From: Bowmanella sp. JS7-9
GTDB lineage: Bacteria > Pseudomonadota > Gammaproteobacteria > Enterobacterales > Alteromonadaceae
Reading direction: 5' to 3'
Length of the DNA: 64,000 nucleotides
NCBI RefSeq assembly: GCF_004329715.1
Contig: NZ_JXSY01000021.1
Coordinates: 62,001-126,000 of the forward strand
Below, in pieces: positions 43,901-54,431 of this stretch (its first letter is position 1; every line of letters starts with the position of its first letter). Below the pieces are notes generated by a model that did not search any database, was not told where the DNA came from, and saw only the letters and a list, made by a program, of their open reading frames with translations. Made by a program: the position numbers and the translations under genes.

Positions 43901-44835
43901 TGACTGGCCAATTCGCGCACCTGTCGGTGTTGCTCGAGGAGTCTCTGGACGCCCTCAATATCAAGCCTGATGGCATTTATCTGGATGCGACGTTTGGTCG
44001 TGGGGGGCACTCCCGCGCGATTTTAGGTCGCCTGAACGATAAGGGTCGTCTAATCGCGCTGGATCGTGACCCGCAAGCCATTCAGGCCGCTCAGGCCCTG
44101 AGTGACGATGCCCGTTTTCAAATTGTGCATACGCCGTTTTCAGCACTGGCCGATGTAGCCGCTGATTTAGAACTGAGCGGCAAACTGGACGGTATCCTGA
44201 TGGATCTCGGTGTGTCATCACCTCAGTTGGATGATGCCGAGCGCGGCTTTAGCTTTATGCGCAACGGGCCGCTGGATATGCGTATGGATCCCACCCGTGG
44301 CATTAGTGCGGCAGAGTGGTTAAATCACGCTGACGAAGAAGAAATCGCCGATGTGATTAAAACCTACGGCGAGGAAAAATTCGGTAAGCGCATTGCGCAT
44401 GCCATCGTTAATGTCCGCCAAAGTACCCCATTTACGCACACTGCGCAGCTTGCCAAAGTGATTGATGAGGCGGTGCCGGTCAAAGATAAGTTCAAGCATC
44501 CGGCCACCCGCACGTTCCAGGCCGTGCGCATTTATATCAACAGCGAATTAGAAGAAATCAAGACTGCACTGGATGCTGCCGTGAAGGTGTTAGCGCCAGA
44601 GGGGCGTCTGGCGGTAATCAGTTTCCATTCGCTGGAAGACCGACTGGTCAAACGTTTTATGCGCGACAAAAGTCAGGGTATGAAGGTGCCGAAAGGCCTG
44701 CCACTGACTGACGCGCAACTAAATGCCGGTAAACTGGTGGATTTGGTCGGTAAAGCGATTAAACCCTCTGCGGCAGAAATTAATGCCAATACCAGGGCGC
44801 GCAGTTCCGTATTGCGCGTAGCGCAGAAGCGATGA
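43900..44835 (+). CDS. rsmH: 16S rRNA (cytosine-1402-N4) methyltransferase
   Basis: RsmH uses S-adenosylmethionine to methylate C1402 in the ribosomal P site. The 311-residue protein has the start [11 protein letters not shown], the SAM motif [24 protein letters not shown], then [21 protein letters not shown] and GPLDMRMD. The C-terminal [15 protein letters not shown] is typical. It starts within the mraZ stop (TGATG) and overlaps ftsL by four bases. Confidence 0.97.
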   Translation: MTGQFAHLSVLLEESLDALNIKPDGIYLDATFGRGGHSRAILGRLNDKGRLIALDRDPQAIQAAQALSDDARFQIVHTPFSALADVAADLELSGKLDGILMDLGVSSPQLDDAERGFSFMRNGPLDMRMDPTRGISAAEWLNHADEEEIADVIKTYGEEKFGKRIAHAIVNVRQSTPFTHTAQLAKVIDEAVPVKDKFKHPATRTFQAVRIYINSELEEIKTALDAAVKVLAPEGRLAVISFHSLEDRLVKRFMRDKSQGMKVPKGLPLTDAQLNAGKLVDLVGKAIKPSAAEINANTRARSSVLRVAQKR

Positions 44836-45152
44836 GCAAGTCGAGCGCACGGATTAATTTACCGGTCGTGATCGGGCTGGAGATCCTCCAGCATCCGTGG
44901 CGTTTGCTGTTGTTTGTGTTAGTGATTTTTAGTGCCTTCGGCGTCATTCTTAGCGCCCATCACAACCGCCAACTGATTATCGTACATGAATCTCTGATGC
45001 AGGAGAGAGACCAGCTGGATGTGGAATGGAGGCATCTCCTTCTGGAGCAAAGTGCCCTGACCGAACATAATCGCATCGAGAGCATGGTGGCCAAGCAGTT
45101 AGACATGCATCGGCCGGATCCCAAAGAAGAAGTGGTAGTGAGGATAAAATGA
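44832..45152 (+). CDS. ftsL: Cell division protein FtsL
   Basis: FtsL is a small bitopic protein that joins FtsB and FtsQ in the divisome and activates FtsWI. The 106-residue protein has a cytoplasmic start, one transmembrane helix (about 17-38, [19 protein letters not shown]) and a periplasmic leucine-zipper-like coiled coil ([21 protein letters not shown]). Position and size fit the family. ATGA overlaps link it to rsmH and ftsI. Confidence 0.94.
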   Translation: MSKSSARINLPVVIGLEILQHPWRLLLFVLVIFSAFGVILSAHHNRQLIIVHESLMQERDQLDVEWRHLLLEQSALTEHNRIESMVAKQLDMHRPDPKEEVVVRIK

Positions 45153-46903
45153 GCCGCGCTACCAAAAAACAACAAGCTGAAGCCAATATCGCGCCACGCC
45201 CTTTGCAGTGGCGTTTTCTGCTTGTAGGGGTTGTGATTGCAACAGTCTTTACCGGCCTGGCTGTGCGCGCCGCATATATTCAGGTGATTTCGCCTGATCA
45301 GCTAATCGAACAGGGCGATAACCGCACACTTCGTACCCGTACCAGCAGCGTGCACCGTGGCATGATTACCGATCGTAATGGTGAAGAGCTGGCCGTGAGT
45401 GTGCCGGTGCAAACTATTTGGGCGGATCCTAAAGTCGTGCACGATCGCGGTGGACTGCAGGATATGCGGCGCTGGAAAGCGCTGGCTCAGGTAATTGGTG
45501 ACGATGTGAATGCGTTGGTTGAGCGGGTCGCCGATCCCAGCCGCCGTTTCGTGTATCTGCAGCGTCAGGTCACCCCAGCGATGGCGCAATATGTGCAGAA
45601 ACTGGCTATCCCAGGCATTTATCTGCGTCAGGAATCGCGCCGTTACTACCCAACCGGTGAAGTCAGTGCACAATTGGTTGGCTTTACCGATATCGATGAT
45701 AAAGGCATCGAAGGGGTTGAGCGCTTATTCAATGATTACCTGACCGGTACGCCGGATACCCGCAAAATTCGTCGTGATGCCAAAGGCCGTCAGGTGGAAA
45801 TCCTGGATGAAACCCAGGGCGAAGACCCACAGGATCTCTCGCTGACCATCGATCAACGCCTGCAGGCGCTGGCCTACAAAGAAGTGAAACGCGCCATTCA
45901 GTTGTACGATGCGGCTTCGGCGTCCGCTGTGGTGGTGGACGTGCACACCGGTGAAATACTCGCATTGGTTAATGCGCCCTCGTTTAACCCCAATAATCGT
46001 CGTGGCGTGACGGCGCACCGCATTCGTAACCGCGTAGTTACCGATACGTTTGAACCGGGTTCAGTGGTTAAACCCATGGCAGTGATTAGCGCGTTGGAAT
46101 ATGGCGCAGCCACGCTGGATACCCAGATTGATACCTCGCCCGGTTGGATGCGCGTTGGCGGTTCAATGGTGCAGGATGGGAAAAATAATGGGGTGTTGGA
46201 TCTGCGCGGGATTATTCAGAAATCCTCCAATATGGGCACATCGAAACTGGCGTTATCAGTGCCCAAAGAGCGTTTTATCGACCTGTATTATGAAATGGGC
46301 CTGATTGGCGATACCGGTACCAATCTGATTGGTGAAAGCAGTGGTATTTTCCACGACCGCAGTCGTTGGTCAGAGCATGAACTGGCGGCGTTATCCTTCG
46401 GCTATAACCTGGCCGTGACGCCGTTGCAGGTTGCCCGCATGTATTCGATTATCGCCAACGGTGGGATTAAACGACCACTGAGCATCATCAAAGGCACGCC
46501 GGTACAGGGTGAGCGGGTGTTGGAAGAACAATACGCGAATGCCATGGTAAGCATGCTTGAATCTGTTGTATTGGATGGTGGCACAGCGCCGAAAGCCGCC
46601 GTGCCCGGTTATCGGGTAGCTGGCAAAACCGGAACCAGCCGTAAAGCCGTCGCCGGTGGCTATGGTGAAGAATATGCCAACCTGTTCGTGGGCATTGCGC
46701 CGGTGTCTGAGCCCCGTCTGGTATGCGTGGTGTTAGTGGATGAACCAGGTGGCGACCTTTACTACGGGGGCGATACCGCTGCACCGACATTTTCGCGGAT
46801 TATGGCTGGCGCACTACAAATGCTGAATATTCCCCCGGATGACCGTCCGGTTTCCTCCATTGCGGCGCTTGAACATCAGCAGGAGGGTTTGCATGGCGGT
46901 TAA
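45149..46903 (+). CDS. ftsI: Septal peptidoglycan transpeptidase FtsI (PBP3)
   Basis: FtsI crosslinks peptidoglycan at the division site with FtsW. The 584-residue protein has an N-terminal anchor (about 23-45), a dimerisation domain (TSSVHRGMITDRNGEELAVS, then FVYLQRQVTP) and a transpeptidase domain. Penicillin-binding motifs are SVVK (305-308, nucleophile Ser305), SSN (359-361) and KTGT (493-496). The 3' end runs 11 bases into murE, whose start it overlaps. Confidence 0.97.
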   Translation: MSRATKKQQAEANIAPRPLQWRFLLVGVVIATVFTGLAVRAAYIQVISPDQLIEQGDNRTLRTRTSSVHRGMITDRNGEELAVSVPVQTIWADPKVVHDRGGLQDMRRWKALAQVIGDDVNALVERVADPSRRFVYLQRQVTPAMAQYVQKLAIPGIYLRQESRRYYPTGEVSAQLVGFTDIDDKGIEGVERLFNDYLTGTPDTRKIRRDAKGRQVEILDETQGEDPQDLSLTIDQRLQALAYKEVKRAIQLYDAASASAVVVDVHTGEILALVNAPSFNPNNRRGVTAHRIRNRVVTDTFEPGSVVKPMAVISALEYGAATLDTQIDTSPGWMRVGGSMVQDGKNNGVLDLRGIIQKSSNMGTSKLALSVPKERFIDLYYEMGLIGDTGTNLIGESSGIFHDRSRWSEHELAALSFGYNLAVTPLQVARMYSIIANGGIKRPLSIIKGTPVQGERVLEEQYANAMVSMLESVVLDGGTAPKAAVPGYRVAGKTGTSRKAVAGGYGEEYANLFVGIAPVSEPRLVCVVLVDEPGGDLYYGGDTAAPTFSRIMAGALQMLNIPPDDRPVSSIAALEHQQEGLHGG

Positions 46904-48383
46904 TCTGCACCACGTGCTGGCTAAATTTGGCATTCAGGCGCCCGAATTGATGGTGAGTGATCTGGTGCTCAGCAGCCGCGACGTGGATTTACATAAAGTG
47001 TTTGTGGCTGTACCCGGACACAATGTGGACGGCCGGGATTTTATTCCACAGGCGGTAAGTTTGGGGGCGCGGGTGATTATTGCCCATACCGATGAACGCG
47101 TCCGCCATGGTGAAACGGATATGCGTGAGCATTCGCTGATCGTGCATTTCTATAAACTGGTTGAGCAGCTGAGTCTGCTGGCCTGTGAGTTTTATGACTA
47201 CCCTGCCAATCATCTGGATATCGTCGCGGTCACCGGCACCAATGGCAAAACCACGACCGCTCAGCTCAGCGCGCAGTTAAGCCAGTTGTGCGGTCAAACG
47301 GCCGGTACCATCGGCACGGTGGGCGCGGGTTTGCTGGGTCAACTGAGTGATGTGATCAATACCACCCCTGATGCGGTTAGCATGCAACGCCTGCTGGCTG
47401 ATATGCGTGCAGCGGGAGCGGGCATGATCAGCCTTGAAGCGTCCAGTCATGCGCTGGTTCAGCACCGCATTACCGCGCTGAAGACCGATGTGGCGATCTT
47501 CACCAATCTGACTCGTGACCACCTGGATTACCATGGCACCATGGCCGAGTATGCCGCTGCCAAGCGTATGCTGTTGCGTCAACCCGGGCTCAAGTACGCG
47601 GTACTAAACCAACAGGATCCGCAAAGTGCCCGTTGGCTGGCTGAATGCCCCGAGTCAGTTGAGCCTGTCTGGTTTGGACTGGAAGAATGTCTATTCCCAG
47701 GGCAGCGTTTCTGCGTCGCTAAACAGGTGACGTTCCATAGCGGCGGTAGCCAAATTCAACTGCACAGCAGTTGGGGTGACGCCAGTTTCAATAGCCCGCT
47801 GATTGGTCATTTCAATGTACTCAATCTGCTGGCAGCCATTACCGCACAGCTATGTCTTGGTAAACCCTTTACCCAACTAATGCAGGTAGCAGAGCGAGTT
47901 CAGGCCGTCGCCGGTCGGATGGAATTATTTAGTGCACCCGGCAAAGCGTCCGTGATTGTTGATTACGCCCATACCCCGGATGCATTGGAACAGGCTCTGA
48001 CTGCCGCACGGCGTCATTGCAGTGGAAAACTGTGGTGTGTGTTTGGCTGTGGTGGCGATCGAGATAAGGGCAAACGCCCGCAAATGGGTGAAATTGCCGA
48101 ACGTTTCGCCGATGGGGTGATGTTGACCAATGACAACAGTCGTTCAGAGGATCCGCAAACCATCGTGCAGGATATTTTGGCCGGCTGTCAGCAACCCGAA
48201 GCGGTCAGGGTCGAACTGGATAGAGCCACAGCGATTCAACAATGCCTGCTGGCATGTAACGAACAGGATGTGATTCTGGTGGCAGGTAAAGGCCACGAGG
48301 ATTATCAGATAATTGGTAACACGCGATTGAATTATAACGAACGAGAAATAATTGCAGGTTTATTAGTGAGGGAAACAGCATGA
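46893..48383 (+). CDS. murE: UDP-MurNAc-tripeptide synthetase (meso-DAP adding) MurE
   Basis: MurE adds the third residue of the peptidoglycan stem peptide. The 496-residue protein has the ATP loop TGTNGKTT (114-121), the mid-domain DHLDYHGTM and the C-terminal DNSR box (414-417). In meso-diaminopimelate enzymes this box is usually DNPR; here the Pro is Ser, but the Arg that reads mDAP is kept. The chosen ATG follows a perfect AGGAGG with six-base spacing, 18 codons into a longer frame. It overlaps ftsI by 11 bases and murF by four. Confidence 0.96.
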   Translation: MAVNLHHVLAKFGIQAPELMVSDLVLSSRDVDLHKVFVAVPGHNVDGRDFIPQAVSLGARVIIAHTDERVRHGETDMREHSLIVHFYKLVEQLSLLACEFYDYPANHLDIVAVTGTNGKTTTAQLSAQLSQLCGQTAGTIGTVGAGLLGQLSDVINTTPDAVSMQRLLADMRAAGAGMISLEASSHALVQHRITALKTDVAIFTNLTRDHLDYHGTMAEYAAAKRMLLRQPGLKYAVLNQQDPQSARWLAECPESVEPVWFGLEECLFPGQRFCVAKQVTFHSGGSQIQLHSSWGDASFNSPLIGHFNVLNLLAAITAQLCLGKPFTQLMQVAERVQAVAGRMELFSAPGKASVIVDYAHTPDALEQALTAARRHCSGKLWCVFGCGGDRDKGKRPQMGEIAERFADGVMLTNDNSRSEDPQTIVQDILAGCQQPEAVRVELDRATAIQQCLLACNEQDVILVAGKGHEDYQIIGNTRLNYNEREIIAGLLVRETA

Positions 48384-49777
48384 TTCCGGTATCACTGACA
48401 TGGATCTCAGAGCAGCTTGATGGTCAATTAAGCGGTGCGGATATAACTATCCAGGGTGTGAGTACCGACACGCGCACCATCAAACCAGGTGACCTGTTTA
48501 TTGCCCTGGTGGGGCCGAATTTTAACGGTCATGAATTTATCCCGACCGCTTTGGAAAAAGGCGCCGCTGCGCTGATTATCTCAGAGCCTCAACAGGTCAA
48601 CGTGCCAACAATTGTGGTGCACGACACCCATAAGGCATTAGGTCAGTTGGGGGCGGCTATCAAAGCCAAAGTGGCGCCGAAAACCGTTGGGATCACCGGC
48701 AGTAGCGGCAAAACGACGGTTAAAGAAATGGTTGCCGCTATTTTAGCGCGCCGCGGTAATGTGCTGGCCACTGACGGTAATTTTAATAATGACATCGGGG
48801 TGCCACTGACGTTACTGCGTCTGGAGCAACAGCATGAATATGCGGTGATTGAAATGGGCGCCAATCATTTGGGGGAAATTGCCTACACCACCCAACTGGT
48901 TAAGCCGGATGCGGCCACTATCGTCAATGCCGCTGAAGCTCATTTACAAGGATTTGGCAGTTTGCTCGGCGTTGCGCGGGCGAAAAGCGAGATTTTTCAG
49001 GGCCTGAATAGCGCAGGCGTGGCAGTGCTAAATGCCGATAGCCAGTTTCATGATTTCTGGGCAACCAAACTAACCGATATCCAGGTTCAGCGATTCTCAT
49101 TGCAGCAAAACGCTGACTTCTGCGCGCGTCGCGCGACTCTGGGGGCTGATGGGTGCGCAAGTTTTGAACTGGTTACGCCGCAGGGGAATGCGTGGGTCAA
49201 TCTGGTGTTGCCGGGTATGCACAATGTAGGCAATGCGCTGGTAGCTGCTGCGTTGGCGATGGCCGTCGGTGCTACGTTGGATGACGTGCAACTGGGGCTG
49301 GAAAACATGCGCCAGGTAAAAGGCCGCACCAATGTGTATCAGCTTACTTCGCAAGTGCGTCTGCTGGACGACACCTACAACGCCAATGTGCTGTCGGTTA
49401 ATGCCGCCATCGATCTGCTGGCCAGTTACCCGGGTCAGCGCATTCTGGTGCTCGGTGATATGGCTGAGCTAGGCGAAAAAGCCCGTTTTTACCATGAGCA
49501 GGTTGGCGAATATGCCCGAAATAAAGGGCTGGAGTTGTTGTTTACCCTGGGTGTGCTTAGCCAGCATGCCAGCACGGTATTTAACGGCAACGGCCGTCAT
49601 TTTAGTGACATCGATACGCTGATAAGTGAACTTGAGTCACGATTGCTCGACAGCGAATTGCCAATCACAATTTTGGTCAAGGGCTCGCGTAGTGCACGCA
49701 TGGAAAGAGTGGTAGATGCCATTCGGGAGTCACGCGTGGGAAAGCTTGAATTTAACCCGGAGGCCATCGCATGTTGA
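48380..49777 (+). CDS. murF: UDP-MurNAc-tripeptide:D-Ala-D-Ala ligase MurF
   Basis: MurF adds D-Ala-D-Ala to the UDP-MurNAc-tripeptide in the cytosol. The 465-residue protein begins [17 protein letters not shown] and has the ATP loop [14 protein letters not shown] (104-117), [25 protein letters not shown] and the C-terminal [17 protein letters not shown]. The start overlaps murE (ATGA) and its end overlaps mraY by seven bases. Confidence 0.97.
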   Translation: MIPVSLTWISEQLDGQLSGADITIQGVSTDTRTIKPGDLFIALVGPNFNGHEFIPTALEKGAAALIISEPQQVNVPTIVVHDTHKALGQLGAAIKAKVAPKTVGITGSSGKTTVKEMVAAILARRGNVLATDGNFNNDIGVPLTLLRLEQQHEYAVIEMGANHLGEIAYTTQLVKPDAATIVNAAEAHLQGFGSLLGVARAKSEIFQGLNSAGVAVLNADSQFHDFWATKLTDIQVQRFSLQQNADFCARRATLGADGCASFELVTPQGNAWVNLVLPGMHNVGNALVAAALAMAVGATLDDVQLGLENMRQVKGRTNVYQLTSQVRLLDDTYNANVLSVNAAIDLLASYPGQRILVLGDMAELGEKARFYHEQVGEYARNKGLELLFTLGVLSQHASTVFNGNGRHFSDIDTLISELESRLLDSELPITILVKGSRSARMERVVDAIRESRVGKLEFNPEAIAC

Positions 49778-50853
49778 TATGGCTGGCCGAATGGCTACAA
49801 CAATTTGACGCAAGTTTCCGCGTCTTTCAATACCTTACCATGCGGGCTATTCTGAGTACGCTGACGGCGCTAGGGATCGCTATTTTTATGGGTCCATGGA
49901 TGATTCGTTCATTGCAGCGCCTGCAAATCGGTCAGACCGTGCGTAATGATGGCCCGCAGTCCCATTTATCCAAATCCGGTACACCGACCATGGGCGGCGT
50001 ACTGATTCTGGCTGCGATTATCAGCAGTACACTGCTGTGGGCAGATTTGGCCAATCGTTATGTTTTAACCACGCTGTTCGTCATCGCCAGTTATGGCTTA
50101 GTCGGCTTTGTGGATGACTACCGCAAAGTGATCCGTAAAGACAGCAAAGGTTTAATCGCTCGCTGGAAATACTTCTGGTTATCCGTGGTCGCCGTGGCGG
50201 TCGCGTTTTTCCTGTATAGCAGCGCCCATACCGAAGCAGAAACTGCGTTGATTGTGCCGTTTTTCAAAGATGTGATGCCTCAGCTTGGTGCGTTATATCT
50301 GGTCATGACCTATTTCGTGTTAGTCGGTACCAGTAATGCGGTCAACCTGACAGACGGGTTGGACGGCCTAGCGATTGTGCCAACTATTCTGGTCGCCGGC
50401 GCGTTTGCGGTGTTCGCCTACGCCAGTGGTAACGTGAATTTCTCCGCGTACTTAAATCTACCCCATTTGCCGCTTACCAGTGAGTTGGTCATCGTGTGTA
50501 CTGCGATTGTTGGTGCTGGTTTGGGATTCCTGTGGTTTAACACCTATCCGGCCATGGTGTTTATGGGCGATGTTGGATCGCTGGCACTGGGCGGAGCATT
50601 GGGCATTATCGCTGTGCTGGTGCGCCAGGAACTGGTGTTGCTGATCATGGGCGGCGTATTTGTGATGGAAGCCTTGTCGGTCATCCTGCAGGTGGGCTCC
50701 TTTAAGTTACGGGGCAAGCGGATTTTCCGCATGGCACCGATTCACCATCATTACGAATTAAAAGGCTGGCCAGAGCCGCGTGTGATCGTGCGCTTCTGGA
50801 TCATCTCGCTGATGTTAGTGCTGGTAGGGTTAAGCACCCTGAAACTGAGGTAA
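49771..50853 (+). CDS. mraY: Phospho-MurNAc-pentapeptide transferase MraY
   Basis: MraY makes lipid I by moving phospho-MurNAc-pentapeptide to undecaprenyl phosphate at the inner membrane. The 360-residue protein has ten helices; family motifs are [31 protein letters not shown] with the catalytic aspartates, and [15 protein letters not shown] near the end. The length equals E. coli MraY. GGAGG precedes the ATG inside the murF 3' end. Confidence 0.98.
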   Translation: MLIWLAEWLQQFDASFRVFQYLTMRAILSTLTALGIAIFMGPWMIRSLQRLQIGQTVRNDGPQSHLSKSGTPTMGGVLILAAIISSTLLWADLANRYVLTTLFVIASYGLVGFVDDYRKVIRKDSKGLIARWKYFWLSVVAVAVAFFLYSSAHTEAETALIVPFFKDVMPQLGALYLVMTYFVLVGTSNAVNLTDGLDGLAIVPTILVAGAFAVFAYASGNVNFSAYLNLPHLPLTSELVIVCTAIVGAGLGFLWFNTYPAMVFMGDVGSLALGGALGIIAVLVRQELVLLIMGGVFVMEALSVILQVGSFKLRGKRIFRMAPIHHHYELKGWPEPRVIVRFWIISLMLVLVGLSTLKLR

Positions 50854-50855
50854 GC

Positions 50856-52151
50856 ATGGATTTTCTCGCGGGCAAACACATCGCAGTATTAGGGCTTGGC
50901 CAAACGGGCCAGGCTTGTGTTGCCTATTTGCAGGGTAAATGTGAATCCTTGCAAGGATTTGACACCCGCACGAATCTGTCTGTGCAGTTACCTGTGCCGG
51001 TAACACTGGGACCATTAGAGGCCGCGCGTTTAACTCAGTTTGACATGCTGGTGGTGTCGCCGGGCTTATCAATACGCAGCGACGCTATTGCCGCGGCAGC
51101 GCACCACGGTGTGGAAATTGTCGGGGATGTGGAACTATTTGCGCGGCTGAATCGCAAGCCTGTGATTGCTATTACTGGCAGCAACGGCAAGTCTACCGTT
51201 ACCTCGCTGGTCACCTCGATGTTGCAGCAAGCCGGACTCAATGCCGCAATGGGCGGCAACATTGGTATTCCGGTGCTGGATTTGCTTGGTACTGATGCTG
51301 ACGTGTTTGTGCTGGAGTTATCCAGTTTCCAGCTGGAGACCACTTCGTCTTTGGCGCCGGTCGCCGCGACTGTGTTGAATGTCAGTGATGACCATATGGA
51401 TCGTTACCGGGATTTTGCCGATTACCGCGACAGTAAATTGCGTATTTATCGTCACGCACAGCGATGCATTGCCAATCGTGATGATGCCAGTACCGCTTAT
51501 CCCAAAGCGTTGGCGCGGGACAGTTTTGGTCTTGAGCCGTCTCGTGATGGTTTTGGCTATGACGCAGCCACGCAAACGATTTTATTTAAGAATCAGGCGT
51601 GGCTGAGTATGCAGGATTGCCAACTGCGCGGTTTACACAATGTTGCCAATATTCAGGCGTCAGCGGCGTTGGCGCTGGCGCTTACCGATGACCATGGCGC
51701 GCTGCAGCAAGCCGCCAAAACCTTTAAAGGTTTGGCCCATCGCTGTGAGCTGGTATCGCAGCGCGGTGGCGTGAGCTGGATCAATGACTCGAAAGGCACC
51801 AATGTGGGTGCCACGTTGGCGGCGATTGATGGTTTGGCGCCAACCGTCACCGGTAAACTGGTATTGATTGCCGGTGGTGATGCCAAAGGTGCGGATTTGC
51901 AACCAATGGTGGCTGCGCTGAGCAAGGTCGACACCCTGATTACGCTGGGTAAAGACGGCGATAAAATCGCCCGTCTGCATAACAATGCCAAACCGGTTAC
52001 CGGCATTCAGCAGGCGGTCAGCCTAGCCGCCTCAATAGCTTCAGAAGGCGATATGGTGCTGTTATCACCGGCATGCGCGAGCCTGGATATGTTCCGAAAT
52101 TATCAGGATCGCGGTGAACAATTCGTGGCAGCGGTGGAGGCATTGCAATGA
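50856..52151 (+). CDS. murD: UDP-MurNAc-L-Ala:D-glutamate ligase MurD
   Basis: MurD adds D-glutamate to UDP-MurNAc-L-Ala. The 431-residue protein has an N-terminal Rossmann-like domain (IAVLGLGQTGQACV), the ATP loop ITGSNGKSTVTSL, ELSSFQLETTSSL, NVSDDHMDRY, HRCELV and WINDSKGTN, all typical Mur ligase sites. GAGGTAAGC precedes the ATG. It begins two bases after mraY and overlaps ftsW by four. Confidence 0.96.
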   Translation: MDFLAGKHIAVLGLGQTGQACVAYLQGKCESLQGFDTRTNLSVQLPVPVTLGPLEAARLTQFDMLVVSPGLSIRSDAIAAAAHHGVEIVGDVELFARLNRKPVIAITGSNGKSTVTSLVTSMLQQAGLNAAMGGNIGIPVLDLLGTDADVFVLELSSFQLETTSSLAPVAATVLNVSDDHMDRYRDFADYRDSKLRIYRHAQRCIANRDDASTAYPKALARDSFGLEPSRDGFGYDAATQTILFKNQAWLSMQDCQLRGLHNVANIQASAALALALTDDHGALQQAAKTFKGLAHRCELVSQRGGVSWINDSKGTNVGATLAAIDGLAPTVTGKLVLIAGGDAKGADLQPMVAALSKVDTLITLGKDGDKIARLHNNAKPVTGIQQAVSLAASIASEGDMVLLSPACASLDMFRNYQDRGEQFVAAVEALQ

Positions 52152-53374
52152 GTGCCATGACCAGTCAATTACGTTTACTGTTCAGTCAGCGCCACGGCGA
52201 GGTGGATAATCGTCCGTACGATGCAGGATTGTTGCTGATTGCCCTGGCGTTGCTTTCAATCGGGCTGGTCATCGTCACGTCGGCGTCGATGCCGGTAGCA
52301 ACCCGTTTAACCGGCAACCCGTTTTATTTTGCCCTTCGTCACATCACCTATATCGGACTGGCCTTAGTGGCCGCGGCAGTGGTACTGCAAGTGCCTATGC
52401 AAATGTGGAAAAAGTGGAACTTCTACCTGTTAGCCGCTGCCATTGTGTTACTCATTGTGGTGTTGGGGATCGGTCGCAACGTCAACGGCAGTACGCGCTG
52501 GATTGTGATTGGACCGATCACCATTCAGGTCGCTGAAATCGCCAAACTGTGTTTCTTTCTGTATCTGTCCGGTTATCTGGTACGCCGTTTCCAGCAAATT
52601 ACCAAAACCCGTGGATTGGGTTTTTGGATCCCGCTGTTTGTGTTTGGCGTGATGGCATTTTTTCTGCTGATGCAGCCGGATCTGGGTACTGTGATTGTCA
52701 TGTTTGCCACGACAGTGGGCTTACTGTTTTTGGCCGGCGCGCCATTGCTGCACTTTATTGCCCTATTACTTTCAGGCGTCAGTGTCATCGGCCTGGCGAT
52801 CGCGCTGGAGCCTTATCGTATGCGCCGTGTCACGGCGTTTATGGATCCCTGGGCGGACCCGTTTGGTAGCGGTTATCAGTTAACCCAATCTCTGATGGCA
52901 TATGGCCGCGGCGATTGGTTTGGTCAGGGCCTGGGTAACAGTCTGCAGAAACTGGAATATCTGCCCGAAGCACATACCGATTTTATTATGGCGATTTTGG
53001 CCGAAGAACTTGGCTATGCCGGTGTTCTGGCGGTACTGATATTGATGTTAATTCTGGTGGTCAAATGTCTGCGTTTAGGCAATCGAGCGCTGGCTCAGGA
53101 GCGGGCATTTGAAGGTTTCTTTGCCTACGCCGTAAGTATTTGGTTTAGCTTACAGACCGCCGTCAATATCGGCGCCAGCGCCGGTATTCTGCCAACCAAA
53201 GGGCTCACGCTGCCGCTGGTCAGTTATGGTGGTTCCAGCCTGATCTTAATGGCGGTCACGGTGGCGATTATTGTGCGTATCGATTTCGAATTACGCATGC
53301 AAAATCTGCAGGCATTACCGGTGCGCAAGCGTCGCCTCACTGAAGCAAAGACGCAGGAGGGGAATAATGGCTAA
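52148..53374 (+). CDS. ftsW: Septal peptidoglycan polymerase FtsW
   Basis: FtsW is the SEDS glycosyltransferase that polymerises lipid II at the septum together with FtsI. The 408-residue protein has ten helices. Typical stretches are NGSTRWIVIGPITIQVAEIAKL, LLMQPDLGTVIVMF, GRGDWFGQGLGNSLQKLEYL, EAHTDFIMAILAEELG and LPLVSYGGSSLI. The C-terminal tail is basic. The last eight bases overlap the start of murG. Confidence 0.96.
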   Translation: MSAMTSQLRLLFSQRHGEVDNRPYDAGLLLIALALLSIGLVIVTSASMPVATRLTGNPFYFALRHITYIGLALVAAAVVLQVPMQMWKKWNFYLLAAAIVLLIVVLGIGRNVNGSTRWIVIGPITIQVAEIAKLCFFLYLSGYLVRRFQQITKTRGLGFWIPLFVFGVMAFFLLMQPDLGTVIVMFATTVGLLFLAGAPLLHFIALLLSGVSVIGLAIALEPYRMRRVTAFMDPWADPFGSGYQLTQSLMAYGRGDWFGQGLGNSLQKLEYLPEAHTDFIMAILAEELGYAGVLAVLILMLILVVKCLRLGNRALAQERAFEGFFAYAVSIWFSLQTAVNIGASAGILPTKGLTLPLVSYGGSSLILMAVTVAIIVRIDFELRMQNLQALPVRKRRLTEAKTQEGNNG

Positions 53375-54431
53375 AACCCTTCTGGTCATGGCCGGTGGTA
53401 CCGGTGGTCATGTGTTTCCCGGGCTGGCAGTGGCTGATGCACTGAAGGCTGAGGGCTGGTATGTGCACTGGCTGGGTACGCCTAAACGCATGGAGGCCGA
53501 ACTGGTCCCGGCTAATGGCTATCCAATCAGTTTCGTCGATGTTGAAGGCGTGCGTGGTAATGGCCTGATTCGTTTGCTCGCCGCGCCGTTCAAACTGTTG
53601 CGCGCAGTGTGGCAGGCCCGTAAAGCGATTAAACAGTTAAATGTAGATGTGGTGCTTGGTATGGGCGGATTTGCTGCGGGCCCGGGTGGCATCGCAGCCC
53701 GGTTGTGTGGTGTACCACTGGTGATCCATGAACAAAATGCGGCAGCCGGGTTAACCAACCGTTATCTGGCGCCGCTGGCCAGCAAGGTGTTATGTGGTTT
53801 TGACGGTGCATTTGGTACTAACCAAAAAGCGCAATGGGTGGGTAATCCATTGCGTCCGCAAATTCAGCCAAAAGAAAACACCCATGTGCCACATCAGCCG
53901 CTGCGTATCCTGGTGGTAGGTGGCAGTTTGGGGGCATTGGCGCTCAATGATGCATTGCCACGGGTACTGCGCCAGTTTGGTCAGCAGGTAGAAGTACTGC
54001 ATCAGTGTGGTAAAGGCCGCAGTGATGTGGTGCGTTTGGCATATCAACACGCTGAAAGCGTTACCGTGCAGGATTTCATCGCTGATATGGCCAGTGCCTA
54101 CCAGTGGGCCGACGTAGTGATTTGTCGTGCCGGTGCATTGACCGTTTCCGAAATTGCCCAAACCGGTGTCGCAGCGATTTTTGTACCACTGCCTCAGGCG
54201 GTGGATGACCATCAGGCGAAAAATGCCCTGAGCCTGGTGAATGCAGGTGCTGCGCTAATGGTGCGTCAGGGCGATAGCTTTGAACAAAATTTAATTGCCG
54301 CGTTACAACAGGTGGTCGCCGAACCACACACGCTGGCCAATATGGCTGAAGCCGCCAAACAGCAGGCTAAGCCCAGCGCCACCCTGGATGTGGCCAATAT
54401 ATGTAAAGAATTAGCAGGAGAGTCAGTTTGA
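53367..54431 (+). CDS. murG: UDP-GlcNAc:lipid I N-acetylglucosaminyltransferase MurG
   Basis: MurG converts lipid I to lipid II on the inner face of the membrane. The 354-residue GT-B protein starts [20 protein letters not shown], has [22 protein letters not shown], and the UDP-GlcNAc site [13 protein letters not shown] with [15 protein letters not shown]. The longer open frame adds 32 residues unlike the family; AGGAGGGG before the chosen ATG settles the start. It overlaps ftsW by eight bases and murC by four. Confidence 0.97.
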   Translation: MAKTLLVMAGGTGGHVFPGLAVADALKAEGWYVHWLGTPKRMEAELVPANGYPISFVDVEGVRGNGLIRLLAAPFKLLRAVWQARKAIKQLNVDVVLGMGGFAAGPGGIAARLCGVPLVIHEQNAAAGLTNRYLAPLASKVLCGFDGAFGTNQKAQWVGNPLRPQIQPKENTHVPHQPLRILVVGGSLGALALNDALPRVLRQFGQQVEVLHQCGKGRSDVVRLAYQHAESVTVQDFIADMASAYQWADVVICRAGALTVSEIAQTGVAAIFVPLPQAVDDHQAKNALSLVNAGAALMVRQGDSFEQNLIAALQQVVAEPHTLANMAEAAKQQAKPSATLDVANICKELAGESV

